Counted from the stretch's first letter, positions 29,129 through 38,720 are shown. The stretch: 64,000 bases of DNA from Myxococcales bacterium (GCA_004193285.1 SECP01000001.1:62001-126000), one strand, 5' to 3'. Translations and numbers: made by a program. The notes: generated from the sequence alone by a model not told the origin.

Positions 29129-29217
29129 TGGCAAGGTGAGGGTTGCTTGCAGAGCAGCAGACCGCCGACTTTCTCGCTGCTTCCCCGGCAGCAGCCGTTC
29201 TGGAGGGGCCGTCGCGC

Positions 29218-29235
29218 TATCTTTTAAACTGGACA
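29218..29235. promoter_or_regulatory. Palindromic operator (site H) TATCTTTTAAACTGGACA
   Basis: 5+8+5 box 30 nt upstream of the 29266 start. Confidence 0.7.
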
Positions 29236-29265
29236 AAAGGTCCCTTGCGGCGCACCAAATCCCAT

Positions 29266-30618
29266 ATGTCCAAGAAACGAGAGCTCAAGCTCGGCGCGTT
29301 CATTCCTGCCGCCGGTCACCACGTCGCCGCCTGGCGCCACCCTCTCGCCCAAGCGGATGCGGGCGTGAACATCAAGCACTACATCCGGCTCGCGCAAACC
29401 GCGGAGAAGGCCAAGCTGGACGCGATCTTCTTGGCCGACGGCCTCGCCGCGAACTTCTTCTCTGGCGCGGAGGGCAAGACGGCGTACGGCGGCACCTTCG
29501 AGCCGGTGACCCTGTTTTCGGCGCTGGCGGCCGTGACGGAGCGTATCGGCTTCATCGCTACCGCTTCGACCACGTACGAGGACCCGTTCTTGCTCGCGCG
29601 CAAGTTCGCCTCGCTCGATCACATCAGCGGCGGCCGCGCGGCGTGGAATATCGTGACCACGGGCAGCCCGCACGCGGCCGGTAACTTCGGCTACGAGGCG
29701 CACCCGGATCATGCCCTGCGCTACGAGCGCGCCAACGAGTTTTATGACGTCGTCACCGGGCTTTGGGATTCGTGGGAGGACGACGCCTTCCAGCGCGACA
29801 AGGCCAGCGGTTTCTTCTACGACCCCGCAAAATCACACCGGCTCGACTTCAACGGCAAGCACCTCAAAGTGCGCGGGCCGCTCAACGTGCCGCGGCCCCC
29901 GCAGGGGTATCCGGTCATCGTTCAAGCGGGCTCTTCCGAGGCGGGGAAGGAGTTCGCGGGCCGAACGGCGGAGGTCATCTTCACCGCGCAGCAGACGCTC
30001 GCGGACGCGCAGGCCTTCTACCGGGACGTGAAGGGGAGGCTCGCCAAGTACGGTCGCCGTCCCGAGCAGCTCAAGATCATGCCCGGCATCTTCCCCGTGC
30101 TCGGAAAAACCGAGAGTGAGGCCAAGGCCAAGTACCAGGAGCTCCAGGACCTCATTCTTCCGGAGGTCGGGCTGGGACTCCTCGGCGGCTTGGCGGGCGA
30201 CTTCGATCTCTCCAAGTACCCGGTGGACGGTCCGCTCCCGCCGCTACCGGAGACGAACAACCAAAAGAGCCGCCAGGCCCTGATGTACGACATCGCGACG
30301 AAGAAGAACTTCACGATCCGGGACCTCTACCTGTGGGTGGCCGGCGCGCGCGGTCACTGGACGCTGGTAGGCACCGCCAGCCAGATCGCAGACGAGCTGC
30401 AGAGCTGGTTCGAAAACGACGCCGCGGACGGCTTCAACCTCATGCCGCCGGTGTTGCCGACGGGGCTCGATGACATCGCTTCCGAGCTGGTGCCGGAGCT
30501 GCGCCGCCGGGGCTTGTTCCGCACCGAGTACAGCGGAACCACCTTGCGCGACCACCTCGGGCTGGAGCGTCCACAGAACCGCTTCACGGAGGAATCCCGA
30601 GCCGTCAGCGCGGAGTAA
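29266..30618 (+). CDS. NtaA/SnaA/DszA-family FMNH2-dependent monooxygenase
   Basis: MSKKRELKLGAFIPAAGHHVAAWRHPLAQADAG; HISGGRAAWNIVTTGSP. Confidence 0.92.
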   Translation: MSKKRELKLGAFIPAAGHHVAAWRHPLAQADAGVNIKHYIRLAQTAEKAKLDAIFLADGLAANFFSGAEGKTAYGGTFEPVTLFSALAAVTERIGFIATASTTYEDPFLLARKFASLDHISGGRAAWNIVTTGSPHAAGNFGYEAHPDHALRYERANEFYDVVTGLWDSWEDDAFQRDKASGFFYDPAKSHRLDFNGKHLKVRGPLNVPRPPQGYPVIVQAGSSEAGKEFAGRTAEVIFTAQQTLADAQAFYRDVKGRLAKYGRRPEQLKIMPGIFPVLGKTESEAKAKYQELQDLILPEVGLGLLGGLAGDFDLSKYPVDGPLPPLPETNNQKSRQALMYDIATKKNFTIRDLYLWVAGARGHWTLVGTASQIADELQSWFENDAADGFNLMPPVLPTGLDDIASELVPELRRRGLFRTEYSGTTLRDHLGLERPQNRFTEESRAVSAE

Positions 30619-30642
30619 TCCCCGGTTGGGGGGGGGTAAAGG

Positions 30643-30674
30643 CCGCGGCCAATTGCGAGCGCGCTTGGCCGCGG
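30643..30674 (+). terminator. Terminator-like hairpin
   Basis: Perfect 10-bp inverted repeat CCGCGGCCAA-N12-TTGGCCGCGG between 29266..30618 and murI; no U-tract. Confidence 0.45.
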
Positions 30675-30707
30675 TCCGATCCTTGGCTACGAAGGGGCTG
30701 CTCGTCC

Positions 30708-31544
30708 ATGATCGGCGTTTACGATTCCGGGTTCGGCGGCCTCTCGGTGCTTCGCGAGCTGCGGGCTCGCCTGCCGGACCGTGATTTTCTCTATCTGGGG
30801 GACTCGGGGCGGGCGCCGTACGGCGGGCGGGACTGCGATACCCTGCTCGACTTTGCAGAGCAGTGCACGGAGCGTTTGTTCGACGAGGGCTGCAGCCTCG
30901 TGGTCGTTGCCTGCCACACGATCTCGTGCGTCGCGCTGCGGCACCTGCAGCGCCGCTATGCGGGCGCCAGCTCGTCCAAGCGCGTTCTCGGTGTCACCAT
31001 TCCAGCCGCGGAGGCCGCGGTCGCCGCCAGCCGCGGGCACATCGGGGTCATCGGCACCAAGCGGACGGTGCTTTCCGGGACCTTCGAAATCGAGATCGGC
31101 AAGCTGGGTCGCCACCGCGTCTCACAGCGAGCGGCGCCCCTGCTCGCGCCCCTCGTCGAGGAGGGCTGGGAGGACACGGACATCGCCCGCCAAATGGTAG
31201 CTCGGTACGTGAGCGAGCTCGCGGGTATAGACACGCTCGTTCTGGCCTGTACCCACTACCCCCTGCTCATGGCCGCCTTTCAGGCGTCGTGCAGCGCGCG
31301 GATCCTGGATCCCGCGCCGTTCGTGGCAAATCGTTTGGCAGATTGGCTCGAGCGGCATCCCGGCTTCGATGCGCCGGGAGCCGGCACCGTGCGGGCGCAG
31401 TGCACGAGCGACCCCGTATTCTTCGAGGCCCACGCGGCGCGTTTTTACGGCGCGCCGTTGGCGGACGTGCAGTCACTCAGCGCCGAGAGCGGCCGGCTCG
31501 TGCCGCGCCGTTACGGCCCCCCCAAGGGCCAAGTCGTTCGCTGA
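30708..31544 (+). CDS. murI: Glutamate racemase
   Basis: MIGVYDSGFGGLSVLRELRARLP, VVACHTISCVAL, VLACTHYPLL. Confidence 0.93.
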   Translation: MIGVYDSGFGGLSVLRELRARLPDRDFLYLGDSGRAPYGGRDCDTLLDFAEQCTERLFDEGCSLVVVACHTISCVALRHLQRRYAGASSSKRVLGVTIPAAEAAVAASRGHIGVIGTKRTVLSGTFEIEIGKLGRHRVSQRAAPLLAPLVEEGWEDTDIARQMVARYVSELAGIDTLVLACTHYPLLMAAFQASCSARILDPAPFVANRLADWLERHPGFDAPGAGTVRAQCTSDPVFFEAHAARFYGAPLADVQSLSAESGRLVPRRYGPPKGQVVR

Positions 31545-31593
31545 CGCCCCGAGGCGTCCCAGGCAGGGGGAGCGCCTCGGGGCTTCGCGTCAC

Positions 31594-33369
31594 TCAGATC
31601 GTCACGCGGCTTCCGTCGAAGCGACTGAAGCTGAAGCCGGCAAAAGACTCCTTGAAGGTCTCCCTTTCGTCGCGCAGGAGCGCGATCGCCACCTCTTCCG
31701 CTTGGGGGAGCGACGCCGCGGCGTCCGAGCGCCAGTGAATGCCAGCCCAGTTCCGGCCCTGCCCCAGATTGGTGGCGAGCTTATTCAGCTCACCGCCGAC
31801 CGTGAGCGGCGGCCCCACGTAGGGGATGAGGCGCGACGGGTCCGAGGGATCCGGCTGCACCGGGTCGGGGATGACGAAGTCCTCGTCGAAGAAGGCCTTC
31901 AAGATCGTGGCGTTCACCGCACCGATGGATGACGCCCCGCCGGGGTAAGAGCCGTGATTCGGTGCCCCCTCCGGGTAGGCGCTGGTCAGGAAATAGCTGC
32001 CGTTTTTCTCGAACGAGCGCGCGACTGCCTCGGCGGTGAGAATGTCCTCGTGGAGCGGGTAGTCCACGTCGTTTGCCAAGAAGTGATGCACGAGGCCACC
32101 GAACGCCTCCGGACGGATGGTGCGGTGCACGAACCACTTCTGCCAATAATTGGCGCGAATCTCGCGAGACGAGGACAGCGGCAGGAAGCCTTGGATGTAG
32201 CCCAGGCCAAACGTGCCGTTGCCGCTGGCCTGCTTGGTGAGGCGGAGGTACGGGTTGTTAGGATGCAGCGGCGCACCGAAGCCTCCGGCGGCGCGCGCGG
32301 TGCCGAGCAGCTGCGCCGCGCCCCAGAATGCCGGTGCGCCGCCGTGCGCATACTCGGCCAGATCGCGTCCGGTGGAAAGGAAGCGTCGGACGGAAGAGAA
32401 GGCGATCGTGCGGGTCGCCGCTTTGCCGTCTTGGTTTGCGAGCCACTCGGCTTGCGTTCCCAGGAAGTCGTTGGCCGAGCCTTGATTCGGGACGCGGAGC
32501 TGGCCGGGAATGCTTTGCACCGCGTAAGGAATGTCGCGCAAGATGAACTGCGAGACGTACGGGCCGACGGCCACGCCCGGCGGAACGACGCTGATCGCGC
32601 GGCGCCAGTGCCGATCCCTCGGATCGCGGTAGCGCGCCGTGCCGCGGAACAGCAGCTCCGGGGTGACGACGCCGCTCGAGTCGCGTGGACCCGTGTAGCC
32701 GCTGAGGCCGCTGAGCTCCGCCGCAGCGGCAAGGATCAGCTCGTTGCTGGTGGCGTTGTTGTACTCCCAGAACGGCACGTCGCGAAGCAGTGACTGCCAA
32801 TAGGCCTCGACGGCCTCCGCCGCACGCTCTGCGCTCGCCAACGTGGGCGCAGGCGGGACGGAGTGCTGAGGCGTCGCCAGTCCGGTCGTATTCACCGCCA
32901 GCGTACCGAGCGGCTGCACCAACTTACGGGTGCCGCCGAGGGTGACACGTTCGAAGTCCTCTTCACGCTGCGAGTCCAGCGCGCGGGTCAGGGTGGCCCA
33001 GGCGGCGAGATCGACCTCGCCACGCTCGTTGTGCGGCAAGCCCCGGGTGTCCGTGCCGATCTTGCTGGGGTAGAGCGCCTCGTCGCCGTTGTTGAGGTGG
33101 GGGGGAATACCGACCGCGTAGTCTTGGTACGCGCGCTCCACGCGCAGTTGCAAGTTGTCCCGAAGCAGCTCGCGGTCGTTGCGGTCCTGCCTGCTCTCGT
33201 CACGCCAAGGCGCGGCTTGCGCGTCGCTCGCCCCGAGCCCCACCGCGGTCGCGGCGGCCCCCGAAGCCGCCAGCTTGGAAGCGACACCTAGAAACGCGCG
33301 CCGATCTACGGCCTTGGCGCTCACGGGCGCAACCGACGGCGCCGAAGCCTCTCGTTCTTTTGACGTCAT
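31594..33369 (-). CDS. Tat-exported vanadium-dependent haloperoxidase-like (PAP2-related) protein
   Basis: Tat motif DRRAFLG; NYWQKWFVHRTIRP, SYPGGASSIGA and GRNWAGIHWRSDA correspond to the VHPO vanadate-site motifs (PSGH motif degenerate). Confidence 0.75.
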   Translation of the reverse strand: MTSKEREASAPSVAPVSAKAVDRRAFLGVASKLAASGAAATAVGLGASDAQAAPWRDESRQDRNDRELLRDNLQLRVERAYQDYAVGIPPHLNNGDEALYPSKIGTDTRGLPHNERGEVDLAAWATLTRALDSQREEDFERVTLGGTRKLVQPLGTLAVNTTGLATPQHSVPPAPTLASAERAAEAVEAYWQSLLRDVPFWEYNNATSNELILAAAAELSGLSGYTGPRDSSGVVTPELLFRGTARYRDPRDRHWRRAISVVPPGVAVGPYVSQFILRDIPYAVQSIPGQLRVPNQGSANDFLGTQAEWLANQDGKAATRTIAFSSVRRFLSTGRDLAEYAHGGAPAFWGAAQLLGTARAAGGFGAPLHPNNPYLRLTKQASGNGTFGLGYIQGFLPLSSSREIRANYWQKWFVHRTIRPEAFGGLVHHFLANDVDYPLHEDILTAEAVARSFEKNGSYFLTSAYPEGAPNHGSYPGGASSIGAVNATILKAFFDEDFVIPDPVQPDPSDPSRLIPYVGPPLTVGGELNKLATNLGQGRNWAGIHWRSDAAASLPQAEEVAIALLRDERETFKESFAGFSFSRFDGSRVTI

Positions 33370-33468
33370 GCTGTTCTCCATTCGCAAACGAGGGAGCCGA
33401 CCCGCCCGCGACGCGGGGCGTGATCGGCTCGCAACAGCGCTCGCGGCAGAGAACGTGAGGCATGCCGC

Positions 33469-33486
33469 TGTCTATAATACAAGACA
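33469..33486. promoter_or_regulatory. Palindromic operator (site I) TGTCTATAATACAAGACA
   Basis: Perfect arms (CTGTCT...AGACAG, 6 bp) upstream of the haloperoxidase-like gene. Confidence 0.88.
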
Positions 33487-33504
33487 GCGATTGGAGGGAA
33501 GGAC

Positions 33505-34521
33505 TTAACTCCAACGGGCGTTCGGGCCAAACGCAGCGTCGTAGAAGGAGACCGTGTGACTACCTGGGGGGCTGATGGAGTCGATGCGCTTCAGCTCTGC
33601 CTCGGTGAAGGTGACGTTCAGGGCGAGCAGGTTGTCCTCCAGCTGCTCGAGCGTGCGTGGCCCGATGATGGGACTCGTGATGCCAGGCTGACGAACCGTC
33701 CAAGCCAGGGCGAGCTGACTTAGCGGGACGTTCTTCTCCTTCGCGACTCCATCGAGCGCCTCCACCGCGTCGAAGGCCCGCGGGTTGTCGAGTAAGGAGG
33801 CCGCGCGGATGTGCGTGCGATCCGAGAAACGCCCCTCGGGCTGCTGCCCCTGACGCCGATACTTTCCCGACAAGAATCCACCTGCGAGCGGGCTCCAGGG
33901 AATGAGACCCAGACCGTAGGTCGTGGCGGCGGGTATGAGCTCGCGCTCGATGCGGCGGTCCAGTAAGTTGTAAGGGGGTTGCTCGGTAACGAAGCGATTC
34001 AGGCCCAGTTCCTTGGACGCCCACAGCGACTCGACCACTTGCCATGCCGCGTACGTGCTGGACCCGATGTAGCGCACTTTCCCCGAGCGCACCAAGTCGT
34101 CCAATGCGCGCAAGGTCTCGTCGATGGCGGTTCCCGGATCCGGGCGGTGGATTTGATAAAGGTCGATGTAGTCCGTCTTCAAACGACGCAGAGAAGCTTC
34201 GGCTTGCTCGATGATCTGACGGCGGCTGTTGCCCGCTTGGTTGGGATCCAAGCCGTCGTCCGGGTGCATGTTGCCGTGCACCTTGGTTGCGAGCACGACA
34301 TGGTGACGATGCCCGTTGCGACGGAGGGCGTCCCCGACGACTTCTTCGCTACGGCCGAGGCTGTACACGTTGGCGGTGTCGATGAAGTTGATGCCTGCCT
34401 CGATTGCGCGATCGATGATGCGCTGCGACTCTTCCGGGCCCGCGCGCCCGCCGAACATCATGGCCCCCAGGGTGAGCGGGCTGACGCGAATTCCGGTGCG
34501 ACCGAGGAGACGGTGGATCAT
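33505..34521 (-). CDS. Aldo/keto reductase
   Basis: MIHRLLGRTGIRVSPLTLGAMMFGG; DYIDLYQIHRPD. Confidence 0.95.
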   Translation of the reverse strand: MIHRLLGRTGIRVSPLTLGAMMFGGRAGPEESQRIIDRAIEAGINFIDTANVYSLGRSEEVVGDALRRNGHRHHVVLATKVHGNMHPDDGLDPNQAGNSRRQIIEQAEASLRRLKTDYIDLYQIHRPDPGTAIDETLRALDDLVRSGKVRYIGSSTYAAWQVVESLWASKELGLNRFVTEQPPYNLLDRRIERELIPAATTYGLGLIPWSPLAGGFLSGKYRRQGQQPEGRFSDRTHIRAASLLDNPRAFDAVEALDGVAKEKNVPLSQLALAWTVRQPGITSPIIGPRTLEQLEDNLLALNVTFTEAELKRIDSISPPGSHTVSFYDAAFGPNARWS

Positions 34522-34527
34522 GCTCCG

Positions 34528-34545
34528 AGTCTATTATAAAAGACT
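34528..34545. promoter_or_regulatory. Palindromic operator (site J) AGTCTATTATAAAAGACT
   Basis: Perfect arms, TATTATAA centre, between divergent AKR and molybdoenzyme genes. Confidence 0.87.
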
Positions 34546-34586
34546 AAGACCGTGACGCGCGCCGTGAGCTGTGCCAGCGTGTAGCG

Positions 34587-36641
34587 GTGCCGTTGCGTCC
34601 CCCGCAGCAATCTGTCTTGCGAACCGTCCGCACGATGTGCCCGATGAACTGTCATCCCACCCACTGCGGCCTCGAGCTCGACCTGATGAGCGATCGAGTG
34701 GTCGCCGTGCGGGGAGATCGGGCTCATCCGGAGAGTCAAGGCTTCACCTGCGTCCGAGGGCAGGCCGCACCCGGAGTCGTGGACAACCCGGCGCGGGTCC
34801 TAGAGCCGCGCGCACGAGCGGCCGACGGTTCCTGGCAGCGAACGTCGTGGGACGCAGCGTTGGACCGCATCGCGAGCGCCATCCGGGACGCGAGCCCGGC
34901 GAAGACGGCCGTGTACACGGGCCACGGCGTGCGTAATCAGCTTTCGGCGCGCTTTGCCCGCATGCTCGGCACCCAATGGTGGGATCCGAGCATCGTGTGT
35001 TGGGGCTTGGGCGGCTTCGGATTTCACCTGACGGGCGTGACCGAGGTCAACACCGCCGAGGACATGGCTGCGCACGCCGAGCTCATCGTGCTGTGGGGCT
35101 CGAATTTGATCAGTCAGCCCACCACGTTCGCCAAGCTGGTTGCGGCCAAGAAGCGCGGCGCTCGCGTCATCGCCATCGATGTGCGCGAGACAGAGACCTT
35201 CGGTCATGCCGATGCAACGTACCTGGTGCGGCCTGGCTCGGACACGGCGCTGGCGCTGGCCCTGCTGCACGTCATCATCGCGGAGGGGCTCTTCGACGAC
35301 GCCTTCGTGCAAGCGCACTGCGTCGGGTTCGAAGAGCTGCGGGAGCACGTTGCTTGCTACCACCCGGCCTGGGCGGCCGCCGAGACCGGGCTCGCGCCGA
35401 CCGCGATCTTGGAGCTTGCGCGGAGTTATGCGGGCATGAAGCGCTCGATGATCCTGGCCGGCGCCTCCTCGATGCACAAGACAGGCAACGGTTACCACGC
35501 CGCGCGCGCCATCTCCTGCCTCCCGGCGCTGACGGGGAGCCTGGGGCACGCGGGCGCCGGCATGGGACCACGTCACGCGGGGAAGAGCCACGGCTTCGGC
35601 GTCGGGAGCATCTTGCCCCCCGACACCAAAGCGCCGGAGGACGTCGTGCCCGCGGAGATGAGCCGGATTTTGGAGGCTCTCGAGACCGGGAAGGTCGAAG
35701 TGCTGCTGCTGCTCGGCACGAACTTTCTGTCGTCCTTCGCGGATGGAGGAAGAGTCTCACGCGCGCTATCGCGCTCGCGTCTGGTGGTGTGTTTCGACCT
35801 ATTCGAGAGTGATACCAGCCGAGAGCTCGCTCACCTCCTGTTGCCCGGCACCTCGTGGTTGGAAGAGGTGGGCGTGAAGCTCACGAACAGCCACGTGTAT
35901 TTGACGGACGCGCTGCTTTCCCCACGAGGTGAGTCGCAGTCGTCGGGGTGGGTGTTGCAGCAGCTCGCGTTGCGACTCGGTAGGCCGGACTTCTTTCCGT
36001 GGGGATCGTTCGAGGAGGTGCTGGACCAAACCTTCGATCATCCGGCGATGGGCCGCGGTAGCGTCGCACAGCTGCGCGCGGCCGGCGGTGTTCGTAAGCT
36101 CGACGTGGGAAGCGTAGGTCACGCCAACCTTCGCTTTGCCACACCTTCCGGCAAGGTCGAGCTGCGGTCCGCGCGTGCCGCCGAGCTGGGCCTGTCGCCA
36201 CTGCCGGAGCCGCCCCCGCGCGGCGAGACCGCCATCGACTCGGACCTCTCGCGGCGCTTCCCGTTGGTGTTCGTTCAGGGCCGCAGCTTGACGCACTTTC
36301 ATAGCTTCTACGATCACGGTCGGGTGTTAGCGCAGCTGCACCGCGCGGATCCCGAGCCCACGCTCTGGCTCAACGTCGCCGACGCGTCGGCCCGCGGGCT
36401 CGCCGAAAGGGACTCGATTCGGATTTGGAACGATCGCGGCGAGATGCAGGCGCGCGCTCACGTCACCACGCGCATCCCGAGCGGCGTCGTATGGATGCAC
36501 GACGGGTGGCGGGGCATCAACCAGCTCACGAGCAGCGCACGACAGGTTTCGGACGCGGTCGCGCGCTCGTTCCCGGCTGGCTCGGCCGCGTACGAGGCGA
36601 GGGTCGAGGTGCAGCGGGACGCGACGCGAGCGGCTCAGTAG
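34587..36641 (+). CDS. Molybdopterin oxidoreductase (MopB/DMSO-reductase superfamily) with N-terminal Fe-S motif
   Basis: CPMNCHPTHCGLELDLMSDRVVAVRGDRAHPESQGFTCVRGQAAP; C-terminal molydopterin-dinucleotide-binding-like region. Confidence 0.9.
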   Translation: MPLRPPQQSVLRTVRTMCPMNCHPTHCGLELDLMSDRVVAVRGDRAHPESQGFTCVRGQAAPGVVDNPARVLEPRARAADGSWQRTSWDAALDRIASAIRDASPAKTAVYTGHGVRNQLSARFARMLGTQWWDPSIVCWGLGGFGFHLTGVTEVNTAEDMAAHAELIVLWGSNLISQPTTFAKLVAAKKRGARVIAIDVRETETFGHADATYLVRPGSDTALALALLHVIIAEGLFDDAFVQAHCVGFEELREHVACYHPAWAAAETGLAPTAILELARSYAGMKRSMILAGASSMHKTGNGYHAARAISCLPALTGSLGHAGAGMGPRHAGKSHGFGVGSILPPDTKAPEDVVPAEMSRILEALETGKVEVLLLLGTNFLSSFADGGRVSRALSRSRLVVCFDLFESDTSRELAHLLLPGTSWLEEVGVKLTNSHVYLTDALLSPRGESQSSGWVLQQLALRLGRPDFFPWGSFEEVLDQTFDHPAMGRGSVAQLRAAGGVRKLDVGSVGHANLRFATPSGKVELRSARAAELGLSPLPEPPPRGETAIDSDLSRRFPLVFVQGRSLTHFHSFYDHGRVLAQLHRADPEPTLWLNVADASARGLAERDSIRIWNDRGEMQARAHVTTRIPSGVVWMHDGWRGINQLTSSARQVSDAVARSFPAGSAAYEARVEVQRDATRAAQ

Positions 36642-36666
36642 CCGCCTCAGGATCCAGTTGCGCTTC

Positions 36667-36684
36667 TGTCTCGCTTAATAGACA
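36667..36684. promoter_or_regulatory. Palindromic operator (site K) TGTCTCGCTTAATAGACA
   Basis: Perfect arms, 9 nt before GTG start of 36694..38295. Confidence 0.87.
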
Positions 36685-36693
36685 CTGCTCCCC

Positions 36694-38295
36694 GTGACCC
36701 TCGAAGCTCCGGAGCAGCGACTCCAGGCCGATGTGCTCGTGATTGGCGGGGGACCGGCCGGCACGTGGGCTGCAGTCACCGCCGCCCGTGAGGGCGCCCG
36801 CGTCGTGCTCGTCGACAAGGGCTACTGTGGAGCGAGCGGAGTCGCGGCAACCGCGGGGGTGGGGCACTGGCTCGTGCCGCCGGACGGCGCGCTGCGCGAG
36901 GAGGCCATGCGCCAGCGAGCGCGAAGCGGCGGCGGGCTCACCGATCGGGATTGGCAAGCGCGCGTCCTGCACGAGACCTGGGAGCGCCTCGGCGAGCTCG
37001 CCTCGCTCGGCTACCCTCAGTCGCAGGATGGGCAAGGGCGGCCGGTGCTGCGGATCGGGCAGGCGCCGCAGTACCTGAAGTTCATGCGCGACTACGCCCG
37101 GCGTCAAGGCGTGCGCATCTTGGATCACGCTCCGGCGCTGGAGCTGTTGACGGGCGGCGCGGAGGTGCGTGGCGCGCGCGGCTACCGCCTTCAGAGCGGG
37201 GATTTCTACGAGGTGCGGTCCGGCGCCGTCGTGCTCGCTTCGGGAGGTTGCACGTGGAAGAGCAAGTCGCTCGGCGGCGACGTGAACACGGGGGACGGCC
37301 ACCTGATGGCAGCCGAGCTAGGCGCGGAGCTGTCCGGGATGGAGTTTTCGTCGTTCTACGGCATCGTCCCCAAGTCCACGACCATGGACAAGAACGGCTA
37401 CTACGGCTTCGCTACGTTCACTCGGGAGGACGGCTCGGTCGTGGAGGGAGCGCTGTTCAGCAGCCGCCTGCCGCTGCTGCAGGCCTCCCTGCAAGGGCCA
37501 CTCTACGCGCAGTTCGATCGCGCCCCGCGCGACAAATGGCAGACCATGCGGGCCGCCATGCCCAACTTCTTCATGGTGATGGACAAGCTGCGGTGTGACC
37601 CTTTCACCCAGCGATTCGCCATCGACTTCGTGCTCGAGGGCACCGTGCGCGGCACGGGCGGCGTGCGCTTGGTGGACGAAGCCTGCGCCACGGGCGTGCC
37701 CGGCCTTTACGCTGCCGGTGACGTGGCGAGTCGAGAAATCGTCGTCGGCGGCGCCACCGGCGCGGGCGCGCCGAACGCAGCGTGGGCGGTCGCTTCTGGC
37801 ATCTGGTCGGGGAGGGCCGCGACGCATCACGCCCGTTCCTCCAAGGGTGGCGCAGGCGCGTTGGGGCGCGGCTCGGGGCAGCTCGGACTACGGCCCTCGG
37901 GCTCGGGGAGCGAGCCGCAGGCCTGGCGCGAGCTGCTGAAGGCCGTGCAGAACGAGATCCTGCCGATCGAGAAGAACGCCCTGCGCTCGCGGCCCGGGCT
38001 CGAGCGTTCCTTGATTGCGCTGCAAACGCTGTACTTGGACGCGAGAGCTCATCTGCACGGCAGTGGCCGGGACCTCGTGCGGGCTCGAGAAACCGCGTCG
38101 ATGCTGATGATGGCGCGCTGGGCGTACGAGAGCGCGCTCGCCCGCAACGAGAGCCGCGGCATGCACGCACGCATCGATTACCCCCGAACCGACCCGCTCC
38201 AGCAACACCGCATCGTGTGCCGCGGATTGGAGCATATTCGGACCTCCGTGGACTCCGTGCGGCCTCGGCCGGCGGAAGGCTGGCTCGCGGCATGA
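36694..38295 (+). CDS. AprA/fumarate-reductase-like FAD flavoprotein
   Basis: ADVLVIGGGPAGTWAAVTAAREGARVVLVDKG; GLYAAGDVASREIVVGGATGAGAPNAAWAVASG; paralogue of 59233..60861. Confidence 0.85.
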   Translation: MTLEAPEQRLQADVLVIGGGPAGTWAAVTAAREGARVVLVDKGYCGASGVAATAGVGHWLVPPDGALREEAMRQRARSGGGLTDRDWQARVLHETWERLGELASLGYPQSQDGQGRPVLRIGQAPQYLKFMRDYARRQGVRILDHAPALELLTGGAEVRGARGYRLQSGDFYEVRSGAVVLASGGCTWKSKSLGGDVNTGDGHLMAAELGAELSGMEFSSFYGIVPKSTTMDKNGYYGFATFTREDGSVVEGALFSSRLPLLQASLQGPLYAQFDRAPRDKWQTMRAAMPNFFMVMDKLRCDPFTQRFAIDFVLEGTVRGTGGVRLVDEACATGVPGLYAAGDVASREIVVGGATGAGAPNAAWAVASGIWSGRAATHHARSSKGGAGALGRGSGQLGLRPSGSGSEPQAWRELLKAVQNEILPIEKNALRSRPGLERSLIALQTLYLDARAHLHGSGRDLVRARETASMLMMARWAYESALARNESRGMHARIDYPRTDPLQQHRIVCRGLEHIRTSVDSVRPRPAEGWLAA

Positions 38296-38657
38296 TCGAG
38301 GTCGTCAGCAAGGACCGCTGCACGGGTTGTAATCTCTGCGTGCGCGTGTGCCCCACCAACGTGTTCGAGGAGAACGAAGGGGAAGCGCCGACCATCGCGC
38401 GCCAGGAGGATTGCCAGACGTGCTTTCAATGCGAGGTCTATTGCCCGTTCGACGCGCTTTTCGTTGCGCCGCTCCGTCACCCGGCTCCCGAGGATTCGGA
38501 GTGGCGCAGCGAGCAGAAGCTGATCGAAACGGGGCAACTCGGCCTCTACCGTCGGCGCGTGGGTTGGAGCGACGAAGAGCGCCCTGCCGTGCCCAGCGAC
38601 GCGGAGTGGTCGGTGCTGCTGCGCGCGATGCAGGGCGGGCCGCCCGCCGCGCGCTGA
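38292..38657 (+). CDS. 4Fe-4S ferredoxin (AprB-like)
   Basis: CTGCNLCVRVCPTNVF and CQTCFQCEVYCP; ATGA overlap with flavoprotein. Confidence 0.9.
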   Translation: MIEVVSKDRCTGCNLCVRVCPTNVFEENEGEAPTIARQEDCQTCFQCEVYCPFDALFVAPLRHPAPEDSEWRSEQKLIETGQLGLYRRRVGWSDEERPAVPSDAEWSVLLRAMQGGPPAAR

Positions 38658-38720
38658 GCGGCTCGTCTGACAGCGCGCTGCCCGCCGCTGCTCTCATCGT
38701 GCCTCACCTCGAGGAGCTTC

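Noticed and set aside
36694-38657. True dissimilatory APS reductase (AprBA)
   Set aside because: No sat, qmo, dsr or aprM genes nearby and context is sulfonate uptake; only AprBA-like is defensible.
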